From Paenibacillus kobensis NBRC 15729 (GTDB lineage Bacteria > Bacillota > Bacilli > Paenibacillales > Paenibacillaceae): a stretch of 58,090 nt of DNA. Under the pieces are notes generated by a model. That model had not been told where the DNA came from. It searched no databases and saw nothing but the letters and a program-made list of their open reading frames with translations. How positions within the stretch are numbered: the stretch's first letter is position 1; the number at the start of each line of letters is the position of its first letter. The translations under genes and the position numbers were made by a program. Where the stretch lies: assembly GCF_004000825.1 (NCBI RefSeq), contig NZ_BILZ01000038.1, positions 1 to 58,090 of the forward strand. The letters run 5' to 3'. Below, in pieces: positions 17,362 to 26,488 of this stretch.

Positions 17362-18303
17362 ATGTACAAAACGATCATTATCGGTACCGGTCCTGCTGGA
17401 CTCACCGCTGCTATCTATCTGGCGCGCGCCAACATGGCGCCGCTCGTCATTGAAGGCCCGCAGCCGGGCGGCCAATTGACGACGACGACGGAAGTCGAGA
17501 ACTTCCCTGGCTTCCCTGAAGGCATTCTCGGCTCCGAGCTCATGTCGAACATGCGCAAGCAAGCGCAGCGTTTCGGCGCGACGTTCATGACGGGTTGGGT
17601 GAACAGCGTCGACTTCAGCAACCGGCCGTTCACGGTCAACGTGGAAGGCGGCCAACAGCTGCAAGCGGAATCGATCATTATCTCGACAGGCGCATCGGCG
17701 AAATATCTCGGCATTCCGGGCGAGCAAGACAACGTCGGACGCGGCGTCAGCACGTGCGCGACATGCGACGGCTTCTTCTTCCGCGGCAAAAAAATCGTCG
17801 TCATCGGCGGCGGCGACTCCGCCATGGAAGAAGCGCATTTCCTGACGCGCTTCGCTTCGGAAGTCAAACTCGTTAACCGCCGTTCCGAGCTGCGCGCTTC
17901 GAAAATCATGCAGGACCGCGCGCGCTCCAACGAGAAAATCAGCTGGGCGCTCAACAATACGCCAGTCGAAGTCGTTGCAGGCGGCCTCGGCGTTACCGGC
18001 CTGAAAGTTCGCTGCAACGAGACAGGCCAAGAAGAAATCATTGAGACGGACGGCGTATTCGTAGCCATTGGCCACACGCCGAACACCGGCTTCCTTGGCG
18101 GTCAGATCGAGACGGACGATCACGGCTATATCGTCGTGAAGCCGGGCACGACCGAGACGAACATTCCAGGCGTATTCGCTTGCGGCGACGTGCAGGATAC
18201 GAAATACCGCCAAGCGATTACGGCAGCCGGCAGCGGCTGCATGGCTGCTCTGGAAGCGGAGCGTTTCCTGGAAGAAGAGCACAGCAAGTCGGTTTCGGTT
18301 TAA
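17362..18303 (+). CDS. trxB: Thioredoxin reductase
   Basis: TrxB reduces thioredoxin with NADPH through FAD. The 313 residues show the FAD-binding GTGPAGLTAA (8-17), the redox pair CATC (Cys132, Cys135), the NADPH-binding GGGDSAMEEA (149-158) and the C-terminal FACGDV that contacts FAD; the length is typical. I start it at ATG 17362 (GGGAGGA 7 bases upstream); an in-frame TTG at 17272 would include the promoter region. Confidence 0.95.
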   Translation: MYKTIIIGTGPAGLTAAIYLARANMAPLVIEGPQPGGQLTTTTEVENFPGFPEGILGSELMSNMRKQAQRFGATFMTGWVNSVDFSNRPFTVNVEGGQQLQAESIIISTGASAKYLGIPGEQDNVGRGVSTCATCDGFFFRGKKIVVIGGGDSAMEEAHFLTRFASEVKLVNRRSELRASKIMQDRARSNEKISWALNNTPVEVVAGGLGVTGLKVRCNETGQEEIIETDGVFVAIGHTPNTGFLGGQIETDDHGYIVVKPGTTETNIPGVFACGDVQDTKYRQAITAAGSGCMAALEAERFLEEEHSKSVSV

Positions 18304-18387
18304 TAGGAATAGGATAGGCGGATGGCATACGACGTCGCCGCCCTATCGCACCGGTCCACCGGACGATTCTAAGCTATAGCAAGCATG

Positions 18388-18439
18388 AAGGGGCTGCCCC
18401 TCGGGAAGATTCGAATCTACCGAGGGAGACAGCCCCTTC
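18388..18439. terminator. Terminator between trxB and the paralogue pair
   Basis: AAGGGGCTG...CTCGG (18388-18404) pairs with CCGAG...CAGCCCCTT (18420-18438) in a long hairpin between convergent genes. Confidence 0.75.
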
Positions 18440-18456
18440 TTGACGTCTATGAGGGT

Positions 18457-19056
18457 TTATTGTAGCCGGAATCGTTCCAGCCCCGGCTGGCTCAAGTACT
18501 TGCGCATAAGCTGATTCGAGACAACCAGTGCCTCTTCCCGGTTATTGGCTGGGGCGGAGAGCATGAAGCCGTCTTCACCGCTCCACCATTTCGAGCTCGT
18601 GTCCGTATTGCCGCCCCTCGGCATCATTAGCAAAAGCGTGATTTCACTGTAGTCTTTGTTAGCAAACAGCGTATGGTAGCGGTAAGTTCTCGGATGTGCC
18701 GTTCCGCCGGGACGATCATAATCGAAGTAAGCATAAGACATCGCTCCCATGCCCTTATCGTCAAAATGAATGGTCAACCGCCGCTGATCCTCCGGCACCG
18801 GAATGTCTTCGCCGACAATGCCGACCTCGCCCCGGAAGATCCGCTTGCCTTTCCAAGTCATGCGCGACTTCCCTTTAATGAAGACGGTCGCCTGTTCCGT
18901 GCCGGCCTTCGCTCCTTCTTCGCCGAGCCGGTACTTGATACCGGTTAATCGGACCTCGACATTGCGCGGGAAAGTGTAATAAATAGCGGATGCTGCCAAA
19001 GCAATAACGATCAGCGAGCTTATCGTGATGATCCATCCTTTTCGACTCAACGACAT
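18457..19056 (-). CDS. Membrane-anchored protein of unknown family, paralogue 2
   Basis: The 199-residue protein has an N-terminal membrane segment (about 7-28) and an extracytoplasmic beta-rich domain. It aligns along its length with the next gene upstream (19123-19746): both have 'VrLTGiKYrLGeEG.KAGTE.AtVfIKGK', 'GEvtIVGE.IPVPEDQR.L.IHF', 'HtlFANKD.S.iTL' and 'SaeDGyMiSAPA.NReeAL.lSN.LM'. I chose ATG 19056, preceded by GAGGAGAGA. I do not recognise the family. The two form an operon and arose by tandem duplication. Confidence 0.75.
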   Translation of the reverse strand: MSLSRKGWIITISSLIVIALAASAIYYTFPRNVEVRLTGIKYRLGEEGAKAGTEQATVFIKGKSRMTWKGKRIFRGEVGIVGEDIPVPEDQRRLTIHFDDKGMGAMSYAYFDYDRPGGTAHPRTYRYHTLFANKDYSEITLLLMMPRGGNTDTSSKWWSGEDGFMLSAPANNREEALVVSNQLMRKYLSQPGLERFRLQ

Positions 19057-19122
19057 TCTCTCCTCTCCGTAACGATGCCGGGAGCTCGGTTGGAAGAAAG
19101 GTGCGGTGGATTCCATGTTACT

Positions 19123-19746
19123 TTACTTAAGCGTATACGTCTCCGCTCCAGGCCGGTTTAAAAATTTAATCATAAGTTCGTTCGACAAGGCGAGCGCATC
19201 GTCACGGTTTGCCGCAGGTGCGGAAATCATGTAGCCGTCTTCCGCTGACCAACTGGAGCCGCCGTTCGTCTGCGTGCCGTCGGCTATGCCATTCGGCGTT
19301 ACGAGCGACAATGTCACTTTCGAAAAATCTTTGTTCGCGAATATCGAGTGGGATTGGTAAAAGGTGATGCTCGAGACAGCACCATTGGCTTTATGATGAA
19401 TAAGAGGGTAAGTCATCGCGCCCCATCCATCGTCCGTAAAATGAATTTCCAGCTTCCGCTGATCCTCCGGCACCGGAATTTGTTCGCCGACGATTGTGAC
19501 CTCGCCTTCGAAGGTGCGTTCGCCCTGCGTGCTGCGCTTGTTCCAGAAGTTGCGGTGCACCTTTCCTTTAATTACGACTGTTGCCGGTTCTGTTCCCGCC
19601 TTCTCCCCTTCGGCGCCCAATTGGTATTTGACGCCCGTCAGCGTCACGTCGATCTTATGGGGATACGTGTAGATCCACTCGTAAGCTTTGTAAGCCGAGA
19701 ACAGCAAGATAACGGCCAGCAGAATGGATCCGATCCATTTGGTCAT
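19123..19746 (-). CDS. Membrane-anchored protein of unknown family, paralogue 1
   Basis: The 207-residue protein has one N-terminal membrane helix (about 5-22) and an outside domain homologous to that of the following gene. It has an extra basic insert (HRNFWNKRSTQG) in the first beta region. GGAGG lies 8 bases before ATG 19746. Both paralogues contain charged beta hairpins and a C-terminal NReeAL..SN.LM helix that could be a packing or binding element. The function is unknown and no catalytic motif is visible. Confidence 0.75.
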   Translation of the reverse strand: MTKWIGSILLAVILLFSAYKAYEWIYTYPHKIDVTLTGVKYQLGAEGEKAGTEPATVVIKGKVHRNFWNKRSTQGERTFEGEVTIVGEQIPVPEDQRKLEIHFTDDGWGAMTYPLIHHKANGAVSSITFYQSHSIFANKDFSKVTLSLVTPNGIADGTQTNGGSSWSAEDGYMISAPAANRDDALALSNELMIKFLNRPGAETYTLK

Positions 19747-19787
19747 ATTTCGTTTCCTCCCTCCCGCCTGGCGGATGTCTCTCGCGT

Positions 19788-20066
19788 TTACGTCCAGCCC
19801 CAGAAGAAGCCATCCCGTTCCCATGCCGCCCTGCCCTTATGCAGCTTGCGGAACGCCTTCTTCACGTCCTTGCCAATCGACAAGTTGCCGTTATCATTCA
19901 CGTAGAGATACGACTCGCCGAAGTGGCTTGCGATATAGGATGTCGCTTCCGATTGATGCAAAATGCCTTTATTCTGAAGTTCATGCAGCATCCATTGCGC
20001 GATCTCTGTTGGTTTGTCTGATGCTGCCGGTGCAGTGTCTTTCTCCATCCAAGTGTCACTCTCCAT
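19788..20066 (-). CDS. Small conserved protein, DUF6953-like
   Basis: The 92 residues contain 'IAQWMLHEL...G.L.QSEA..YI.SHFGE.YLYVNDNGN.SIGKDVKKAFRKL', a pattern I associate with DUF6953-type proteins of Bacillales. It is probably a small cytoplasmic fold. ATG 20066 and ATG 20048 are both possible starts; neither has a strong ribosome site. It is divergent from the dehydrogenase gene, with only 46 bases between them. Confidence 0.65.
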   Translation of the reverse strand: MESDTWMEKDTAPAASDKPTEIAQWMLHELQNKGILHQSEATSYIASHFGESYLYVNDNGNLSIGKDVKKAFRKLHKGRAAWERDGFFWGWT

Positions 20067-20112
20067 TTTCTGTTATACTGATTAGACGATTATATGGCCG
20101 GGAGGTTTCGAT

Positions 20113-21072
20113 ATGAGTGAGAAAATGTTAATTGCAATGGGCGCTTATTCCTCTGAGCAGAAGGATCGCATCCGCGAAGCGGCGGAGGGCTGGAACGTGA
20201 TCTTCGGCAAAATGAAAGAGCTGGACAGCTCGCTGTTCCGCGAAGCAGAAGCAGTCATCGGCTGGAGCCCCGCGATCGTAACGGACGGCTTGCTGCCGGA
20301 GTCGAAGCTTCGCTGGGTGCAGGCATGGTCGGCAGGCGTCGACCAACTGCCGCTGGACAAGCTGGCAGCGCGAGGCGTCGTGCTGACGGATGCGAGCGGC
20401 GTACATCCGAAGCAGGTGTCGGAGACCGCGCTCGCCATGATGCTCGCTTGGACCCGCAACGTACATACTGCCGTGCGCAACCAAGTCGGCCGTAAGTGGG
20501 ATCCGAAGGGCCGCTACGGCGAAATTCACGGCGCGACGATTGGCATTATCGGCGCAGGCGAGATTGGATCGGAGCTGGCGCGGCTCGCCCGGGCGTTCGG
20601 CATGACGACGCTAGGCGTCCGCCGGTCAGGCCTTCCTTTGGATGCTTTCGACCGAATGTATGACATGAGCGGACTGCCTGACGTACTGGCGGCAAGCGAC
20701 TATGTCATCAACATTTTGCCGCTGACCGAGCAAACGGCTGGGCTGTTCAATGCGGATGCGTTCGCACGCATGAAGCCTTCCGCCTTCTTCGTCAATATCG
20801 GCCGCGGCCCTTCGGTCGTTACCGACGATCTGGTGCATGCGCTGCAGAACGGAATTATTGCAGGAGCCGGCCTCGATGTGACGGAGCCGGAGCCGCTGCC
20901 GGAGGACCACCCGCTGTGGGCGCTCGACAATGTCATTATTACCCCGCACACCGCCGGACAGACCGACCATTACAGCGGCCGCGTCGCCGACCTGTTCATT
21001 CGCAATCTGCGCGCGTACACCGCAACCGGCCGACCGGAATGCAACGTCGTGGACTATAGCCAGAAGTATTAG
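20113..21072 (+). CDS. D-2-hydroxyacid dehydrogenase (NAD-dependent)
   Basis: The 319-residue protein belongs to the phosphoglycerate/hydroxyacid dehydrogenase family. It shows the Rossmann loop GAGEIGSEL, the substrate Arg in NIGRGP, the Glu in DVTEPEPLP and the catalytic His in TPHTAGQ. Its overall form is closest to the short GhrA/YoaD-like group that reduces 2-oxo acids; the true substrate cannot be told. GGGAGG lies 7 bases before the ATG. A 71-residue gene follows by 30 bases and may share its transcript. Confidence 0.88.
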   Translation: MSEKMLIAMGAYSSEQKDRIREAAEGWNVIFGKMKELDSSLFREAEAVIGWSPAIVTDGLLPESKLRWVQAWSAGVDQLPLDKLAARGVVLTDASGVHPKQVSETALAMMLAWTRNVHTAVRNQVGRKWDPKGRYGEIHGATIGIIGAGEIGSELARLARAFGMTTLGVRRSGLPLDAFDRMYDMSGLPDVLAASDYVINILPLTEQTAGLFNADAFARMKPSAFFVNIGRGPSVVTDDLVHALQNGIIAGAGLDVTEPEPLPEDHPLWALDNVIITPHTAGQTDHYSGRVADLFIRNLRAYTATGRPECNVVDYSQKY

Positions 21073-21102
21073 ACGGGCCAACTTGCAGAGAGGAGCATTC
21101 CT

Positions 21103-21318
21103 TTGTCTATCAACCGCCGATTAATGACGGACGCCGATTTCCAAGAGGCGCTGGAGAAGCAGCTTAAGCTTCGCGTCTTCAAGGATGATCATATGATCGA
21201 GAACGGCGGCGTCATCGTCCGCTTCGACGACAACACGATCGTCATCCAGTCGACCGTCAGCGACGTCGCCTACTATTCCCGCACCAGCTGCGAATTTTTC
21301 GAGCTTCGGAAGCGGTAA
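21103..21318 (+). CDS. Small hypothetical protein
   Basis: The 71-residue protein starts at TTG 21103, with AGGAG 8 bases upstream. It is charged, with an N-terminal helix (DADFQEALEKQLKLRVFKDD) and a beta part (GGVIVRFDDNTIVIQ). It has no membrane segment or known motif. It sits 30 bases behind the dehydrogenase gene and before a terminator, which supports it being real. Confidence 0.65.
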   Translation: MSINRRLMTDADFQEALEKQLKLRVFKDDHMIENGGVIVRFDDNTIVIQSTVSDVAYYSRTSCEFFELRKR

Positions 21319-21323
21319 AACAC

Positions 21324-21369
21324 AAGAGCCATTGCTCCGTCTGATATGTCGGTGTGATGGCTCTCTTGT
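21324..21369 (+). terminator. Terminator of dehydrogenase operon
   Basis: AAGAGCCAT (21324-21332) pairs with ATGGCTCTCTT (21357-21367) and is followed by GTTGC. It lies six bases after the stop codon of the 71-residue gene. Confidence 0.7.
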
Positions 21370-21396
21370 TGCAGCAGCACAGCACGGTATACCACT

Positions 21397-21775
21397 GAAA
21401 TAAGCGTCCCCGAAGGACGCTTATTTCTCTCCACTCACACATTCTAACTTTTTAAGTGTCTCCCATAGCATACTAAATCCGCCGAATCCGTGCATTTCCG
21501 CCCCAAATGAGCTTTTAAGCGACGTTACAGGACTCTTAATGCCCACCAGCATCAGTACACGATGAAATAAGCGCCCCCGAAGGACGCTTATTTCTCTCCA
21601 CTCACACATTCTAACTTTTTAAGTGTCTCCCATAGCATACTAAATCCGCCGAATCCGTGCATTTCCGCCCCAAATGAGCTTTTAAGCGACGTTACAGGAC
21701 TCTTAATGCCCACCAGCATCAGTACCCGATAAAATAAGCGCCCCCGAGGGACGCTTAATCCTCCCACTCATAAGG
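21397..21775. repeat. 167-bp direct tandem repeat, two full units plus a partial third
   Basis: Units start at 21397, 21564 and 21731 (partial), exactly 167 bases apart. The first two are almost identical, differing for example in AAGCGTCCCC versus AAGCGCCCCC. Each begins with TAAGCG(C/T)CCCCGAAGGACGCTTA, an inverted repeat, and ends with GACTCTTAATGCCCACCAGC. The short open frames within it (with CVSGEK-type ends) are repeat artefacts. Related motifs occur at 53797-53990. Confidence 0.95.
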
Positions 21776-21824
21776 GAGAATGCATGAAGCATCCAGCATC
21801 ATATCGTTCGCTCCGCATCCGAAA

Positions 21825-21854
21825 AGAGGTGTGCAGAATCCTCTGCACGCCTCT
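21825..21854 (-). terminator. Terminator of the ABC-F gene
   Basis: AGAGGTGTGCAGA (21825-21837) pairs with TCTGCACGCCTCT (21842-21854) with a 4-base loop and is followed by TTTTC on the minus strand. Confidence 0.8.
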
Positions 21855-21861
21855 CATCCGT

Positions 21862-23847
21862 TTACTTGTTCCGCTTCTGAGCTTCGATTTGCTCGGCGAG
21901 CTCGTTCAGGTACGTCCAGCGGTCCATCAGCTCTTCAAGCTTCGCCTCTAGCTGCCCCTGCTCGACGATGAGCTGCTGGAGCAGCGAGGAATCGCTGCCG
22001 GACTCGTCCATACGCTGCGCGACCGCAGCCAACGCCTCTTCGGTCTCGGCAATCCAGCCGTCTATCGCTTCGAAATCCTTCTGCTCCTTGTACGACATCT
22101 TAAGCGATTTGGCGCGGCCGCCTCCGTCCGCGTTTCCGCTGTCCGCCGCTGAACTGCCGCCTCCTTGCTTGCCGGTCGGAGCACCCGCTCCGCTCGCTGC
22201 CGCCGCCGGCTTGCCGGAGGAACTGTCGCCGCCCGCTGCACCTCCCGCATCGCGTTCGCCTGTCCGCTCTTCGTACTCCGTATAGTTGCCGGCATGGATC
22301 GATACGACGCCGCCCTCGAAAGCGAACAGCCGGTCTACGGTACGGTCGAGGAAATAACGGTCATGGGAGACAATGTACACGACGCCCGGGAAGTCCTCCA
22401 AATAATCCTCGAGAACCGATAAGGTCGCGATGTCCAAGTCGTTCGTCGGCTCGTCGAGCAGCAGCACGTTCGGCGCTTCCATCAGTACGCGCAGCAGCTG
22501 CAGCCGGCGCTTCTCGCCGCCCGACAGCCGGTTAATGTACGTCCACTGCATGGCCGGCGGGAACAGAAACCGCTCCAGCATCTGCGTCGCCGACACGCTG
22601 CTGCCGTCTGCCGTCTTCACTTGCTCGGCGCCTTCTCGGATATACTCAATGACGCGCAGCGACTCGTCCATCTCCTCGTGCTCCTGCGAGAACCAGCCGA
22701 TCTTCACCGTCGGGCCGATCTCCGCAACGCCCAGCTCAGGCGTCAGCCTGCCGCCGATCACCTTAAGCAGCGTCGACTTGCCGCTGCCGTTGCGGCCCAC
22801 AATGCCGACACGGTCTTCCGGCACCGTCTTATAGCTGAAATCGCGGAACAGCGTACGTCCGCCGAAGCTGTGGCCGACTTGCTCCAGCTCGACGATTTTG
22901 CGTCCGAGACGGGACGATGCAATCGACACATCCAGCTTGCCGCCTGCTTGGCTCGGCGCCTGCGCCTTCAGCGCTTCGAACCGGTCGATGCGCGCCTTTT
23001 GCTTCGTCGTCCGCGCTTTCGCGCCGCGGCGAATCCATGCGAGCTCGTTGCGGAGCAAATTTTGCCGCTTCGCCTCCGATGCCGCCTCCCGCTCCTCGCG
23101 TTCCAGCTTCAGCTCAAGAAACCGGCTGTAGTTCGCCTCATAGAAATAAGCGCGTCCCCGGTCCAGCTCCAGCACCCGGTTCGCTACCCGGTCAAGGAAA
23201 TACCGGTCATGCGTAATCATGAGCAGCGCGCCGCGCCGCTTCTGCAGCATCGACTCCAGCCACGCCACCGACTCGTTGTCGATATGGTTGGTCGGTTCGT
23301 CGAGGATCAGCAAATCGGATGGCTGCACAAGCGCCGCTGCCATCGCGGCCCGTTTGCGTTGACCGCCGGACAGCACGCCCATCCGCAGCGAGAAATCGTT
23401 CAGTCCAAGCTTGGACAGCGCGGTTTTGGCTTCATTTTCCAACTGCCAGACATCCAGCTCGTCCATCTTGGCGTTCGCCGCAACGAGCTTCTGCTGAAGC
23501 GTCTCGTCGGACGGATTCAACTCGAGCGACTGCAGCGCCTCATGATAGGTGCGCACAGCCGCAAGCTGCGGCGAGTCGCCGCCGAGCGCATGCTCCAGAA
23601 TCGTCTCCTCCGGATCGTAAGCCGGGTTTTGCGCCAGCATGCGGACCGTAACCCGTCCCGACATCGTCACTTGACCGGAATCCGCCGTCTCTTGGCCCGC
23701 AATCACTTTGAGAAGCGTCGACTTGCCGGTGCCGTTAACGCCGATGATGCCGATTTTGTCGCCTTCCGCGACGCCGAATGAAATATCCTCGAACAGCGTT
23801 TTCTCGCCGTACGTCTTCGTCAAATGTTCTACAGACAATAAGTGCAT
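21862..23847 (-). CDS. uup: ABC-F family ATPase, Uup-like
   Basis: The 661-residue protein has two ABC ATPase domains in tandem and no membrane segments. Walker A motifs are GVNGTGKST (36-44) and GRNGSGKST in the second half; signatures are LSGGQRKR and LSGGEKRR, each with LDEPTN and a following SHDR or THDR. The linker between the domains is the arginine/lysine-rich helical region typical of ribosome-acting ABC-F proteins. After an Ala/Gly/Ser-rich linker, the C-terminal 80 residues form the coiled coil characteristic of Uup. ABC-F proteins act on the ribosome, and Uup also affects transposon excision in E. coli. Antibiotic resistance is not indicated. Confidence 0.88.
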   Translation of the reverse strand: MHLLSVEHLTKTYGEKTLFEDISFGVAEGDKIGIIGVNGTGKSTLLKVIAGQETADSGQVTMSGRVTVRMLAQNPAYDPEETILEHALGGDSPQLAAVRTYHEALQSLELNPSDETLQQKLVAANAKMDELDVWQLENEAKTALSKLGLNDFSLRMGVLSGGQRKRAAMAAALVQPSDLLILDEPTNHIDNESVAWLESMLQKRRGALLMITHDRYFLDRVANRVLELDRGRAYFYEANYSRFLELKLEREEREAASEAKRQNLLRNELAWIRRGAKARTTKQKARIDRFEALKAQAPSQAGGKLDVSIASSRLGRKIVELEQVGHSFGGRTLFRDFSYKTVPEDRVGIVGRNGSGKSTLLKVIGGRLTPELGVAEIGPTVKIGWFSQEHEEMDESLRVIEYIREGAEQVKTADGSSVSATQMLERFLFPPAMQWTYINRLSGGEKRRLQLLRVLMEAPNVLLLDEPTNDLDIATLSVLEDYLEDFPGVVYIVSHDRYFLDRTVDRLFAFEGGVVSIHAGNYTEYEERTGERDAGGAAGGDSSSGKPAAAASGAGAPTGKQGGGSSAADSGNADGGGRAKSLKMSYKEQKDFEAIDGWIAETEEALAAVAQRMDESGSDSSLLQQLIVEQGQLEAKLEELMDRWTYLNELAEQIEAQKRNK

Positions 23848-24035
23848 CGTATATTCACGCTCTTTCCCGATAATCCGTCTTCATCCCATTATTATACCAC
23901 ACCGGCAATCCGGCGCGAGCGGCTCGTTATTGATCTGGCAGCCGCAGAAGGTTATCGTATAGATAGTATGCATGTCCGACCGCAAGCAGCATTTCGATCA
24001 GATCACCTACCCTAACCCAAAAGCGGTGAATAACC

Positions 24036-24767
24036 TTGAAATTATCCCTATCCGCCATCAGATGGCTTATTCTATTCTTATTACTAATCGGCCTATCTGC
24101 TATTCTGAGCAGTTGTGCGAAAGGCGAGGCCCATCTTACGGTAAAAGCGAACGGGACGGGCAAGCTCGACCTGTCGTTCACGCTAAGCGGAACAGCGCTG
24201 AAAGCTGTCGCCGATGAACGGCTGCTCGATCAGCTCAGCCAGCGGCTGAACGATGACGGCTTTACCGTCCGGCCCATCGAATCCAGCGGCGGCAAGCAAA
24301 GTCTGCGCGCAACCAAATCATTGGATCTAACCGAACATGCCGAAGCGCCGATTCCCGGCGTTACGGTCACGCGCGAGCAGAATACACACGGCTGGTTCGT
24401 CACAAGGGAGCAAGTGACAGCATCAACGGATTTGCAATCGTTAATCCCGAATGAAACGTGGCAGAAGCTAACCGCCCGGCTCGACTCCCTCTCTCCGCTC
24501 GTGCGAAGTCTGGTGCTTCGCCAGCTCAGCTTCGAATTCAAGCTGACGCTGCCGATTCCGGCCGAGTCGCATAACGCCGATGCCGCCCAGGACCGGGGCA
24601 GGACGCTCGTCTGGCATTTGTCGCTCACCGAACCGAATACGGTACAAGTTGCGGTCAACGTTCCGAATATCCGCCATATTATCATTGCGGCAATCGCCGC
24701 CCTTCTTCTCGCTCTCGCAGCAACCGCCTTTATTGTCAGAAGAAGAAGGAACAAGCTCCGCCATTAG
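24036..24767 (+). CDS. DUF3153-like lipoprotein with C-terminal membrane anchor
   Basis: The 243 residues begin with a lipoprotein signal (lipobox LSSC, Cys27). An extracytoplasmic domain follows that opens with 'HLTVKANGTGKLDLSFTLSG', the pattern of DUF3153 proteins, and a second membrane helix (about 213-234) with a basic tail closes the protein. The start is TTG 24036, preceded by GCGGTGA. It is divergent from the ABC-F gene. The role is unknown. Confidence 0.75.
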   Translation: MKLSLSAIRWLILFLLLIGLSAILSSCAKGEAHLTVKANGTGKLDLSFTLSGTALKAVADERLLDQLSQRLNDDGFTVRPIESSGGKQSLRATKSLDLTEHAEAPIPGVTVTREQNTHGWFVTREQVTASTDLQSLIPNETWQKLTARLDSLSPLVRSLVLRQLSFEFKLTLPIPAESHNADAAQDRGRTLVWHLSLTEPNTVQVAVNVPNIRHIIIAAIAALLLALAATAFIVRRRRNKLRH

Positions 24768-24841
24768 TCAGGGTCAGGGCCGGGGCCGGAACGCTCCAGA
24801 TCGGCTCGATTCCAGTGCACGCAACCTTTTTTCCAGGCCAA

Positions 24842-24891
24842 AAAGTCCGCTCCAGCACAAGCGCACGACGCGCATGTACAGAGCGGACTTT
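24842..24891 (-). terminator. Terminator between lipoprotein gene and fumC
   Basis: AAAGTCCGCTC (24842-24852) and GAGCGGACTTT (24881-24891) form a perfect 11-bp stem. On the minus strand it is followed by TTGG after T5, so it serves fumC best; it can also stop the convergent lipoprotein gene. Confidence 0.8.
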
Positions 24892-24903
24892 CGTATTTAC
24901 GAT

Positions 24904-26292
24904 CTATGCGTTCGGACCGACCATATTCTCCGGCCGGACGTAAGTATCGAACTGCTCGCCGGTAAGCAGGCCGCTTGCGACCGCCGCTTCCCGGAGCGTC
25001 GTGCCTTCCTTATGCGCCTTCTTCGCAATCGCCGCCGCATTCTCGTAGCCGATATGCGGATTGAGCGCCGTGACCAGCATGAGCGACTGCTCCAAATTAC
25101 GGCGGATGGTTCCCTCGTTCGGCTCGATACCGACTGCGCAGTGCTCGTTGAAGGAGCGCATCGCATCAGCGAGCAGCCGTACAGACTTCATAAAGTTGTA
25201 GATAATAACCGGTTTGAACACGTTCAGCTCAAAATTGCCCTGGCTCGCCGCGAAGCCGATCGCCGCATCGCTGCCCATCACTTGACAGACGACCATCGTC
25301 AGCGCTTCGCATTGCGTCGGATTCACTTTGCCCGGCATGATCGAGCTGCCCGGCTCGTTCTCCGGAATAATCAGCTCGCCGATGCCGCTGCGCGGGCCGC
25401 TGGCAAGCCAGCGAACGTCGTTCGCGATCTTCATGAGATTGGCTGCAAGCGCCTTAATCGCCCCATGCACGTACACGATCGCATCATGGCTCGTCAGCGC
25501 ATGGAACTTATTCGGCGCCGTCACGAATGATTGACCCGTCAGCCCGCTCACCTTCTCCGCCACGAGCGCCGCGAAGCCCGGATGCGCATTAATGCCGGTG
25601 CCGACGGCCGTACCGCCGAGAGCCAAGCTGCGCATCCCGCCGAGGCTCGACTGCAGCATCGCCTCCGTCTCGGCGAGCATCGCGTGCCAGCCGCTTACCT
25701 CTTGTCCGAGCGTCAGCGGCGTTGCGTCCTGCAGATGCGTTCGGCCGATTTTGACGATGCCGCGGAATTGTTCTGCTTTCGCAGAGAACGTATCCCGGAG
25801 CTCTGCAAGCGCCGGCAGCAGCGTCTCTTCAACCGCCAGCAGGCCAGCAATATGCATCGCCGCCGGAAACGTATCATTGGAGCTCTGCGACCGGTTCACA
25901 TCGTCATTCGGATGAATGCGCGTCCCGCTTCCTTGCTGCTCCAGCCGCTCGTTCGCGCGCCGGGCTACCACTTCGTTCACATTCATATTCGTCTGCGTCC
26001 CGCTGCCGGTCTGCCAGACGACGAGCGGGAACTGATCGTCCAATTCGCCGTTCAATATATCATCGACTGCTTGGCCAATCGCCTCGGACTTCTCCGTATC
26101 CAAGACGCCAAGCTCACCGTTCGCTTGTGCCGCCGCCTTCTTCACGACCGCCATCGCATGAACGACCTCAACCGGCATCCGGTCGCCGCCGATACGGAAG
26201 TTTTCCAAGCTTCGCTGCGTCTGCGCGCCCCACAGCTTATCCGCGGGAACGCGGATCTCGCCCATCGTATCTTTCTCCATCCGGTATTCCAA
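24904..26292 (-). CDS. fumC: Fumarate hydratase class II
   Basis: FumC interconverts fumarate and malate in the TCA cycle. The 462-residue protein has the superfamily signature [11 protein letters not shown] (315-325), the general acid region [10 protein letters not shown] (His186) and the substrate-binding [12 protein letters not shown] and SSNDTFP segments. Codon TTG at 26292 has AGGAGG 8 bases upstream, so it is a better start than the ATG four codons later. It is a single-gene unit with its own terminator. Confidence 0.95.
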   Translation of the reverse strand: MEYRMEKDTMGEIRVPADKLWGAQTQRSLENFRIGGDRMPVEVVHAMAVVKKAAAQANGELGVLDTEKSEAIGQAVDDILNGELDDQFPLVVWQTGSGTQTNMNVNEVVARRANERLEQQGSGTRIHPNDDVNRSQSSNDTFPAAMHIAGLLAVEETLLPALAELRDTFSAKAEQFRGIVKIGRTHLQDATPLTLGQEVSGWHAMLAETEAMLQSSLGGMRSLALGGTAVGTGINAHPGFAALVAEKVSGLTGQSFVTAPNKFHALTSHDAIVYVHGAIKALAANLMKIANDVRWLASGPRSGIGELIIPENEPGSSIMPGKVNPTQCEALTMVVCQVMGSDAAIGFAASQGNFELNVFKPVIIYNFMKSVRLLADAMRSFNEHCAVGIEPNEGTIRRNLEQSLMLVTALNPHIGYENAAAIAKKAHKEGTTLREAAVASGLLTGEQFDTYVRPENMVGPNA

Positions 26293-26408
26293 CGCTTCAT
26301 CCTCCTAAACAAACATCGCTCACCCTATTGTCGCCCAACTACCCCATTAATACCCTAATGCTGCTTCTTCCAAAACGTTCCTCCCAACAACCTAATTCAA
26401 ATAATAAA

Positions 26409-26474
26409 GCTATATGGAGTAAGCCTCGGACAGCCCCACCTCCTCGGTGTCTGCCACTGCTCATTCCATATAGC
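26409..26474 (-). terminator. Terminator of the type IV pilus operon
   Basis: GCTATATGGA (26409-26418) pairs with TCCATATAGC (26465-26474), with further inner pairing. On the minus strand it is followed by TTTATTATTTG. It lies 15 bases past the pilO stop codon. The rest of the 196-base gap to fumC shows nothing else. Confidence 0.7.
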
Positions 26475-26488
26475 GTTAAGAATCCAGA

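Noticed and set aside
17200-18282. Long antisense frame opposite trxB
   Set aside because: The real trxB product has all family motifs; the reverse frame is an artefact of GC-rich third positions.
21257-21609. Two minus-strand frames in the 167-bp repeat (both with CEWREISVLRGRLF)
   Set aside because: They are the same repeat read twice, with no ribosome site and no homologous domain.
22621-23781. Long antisense frame opposite the ABC-F gene
   Set aside because: A mirror of the codon bias of uup; composition is Arg/His/Leu-rich without any domain, and there is no ribosome site.
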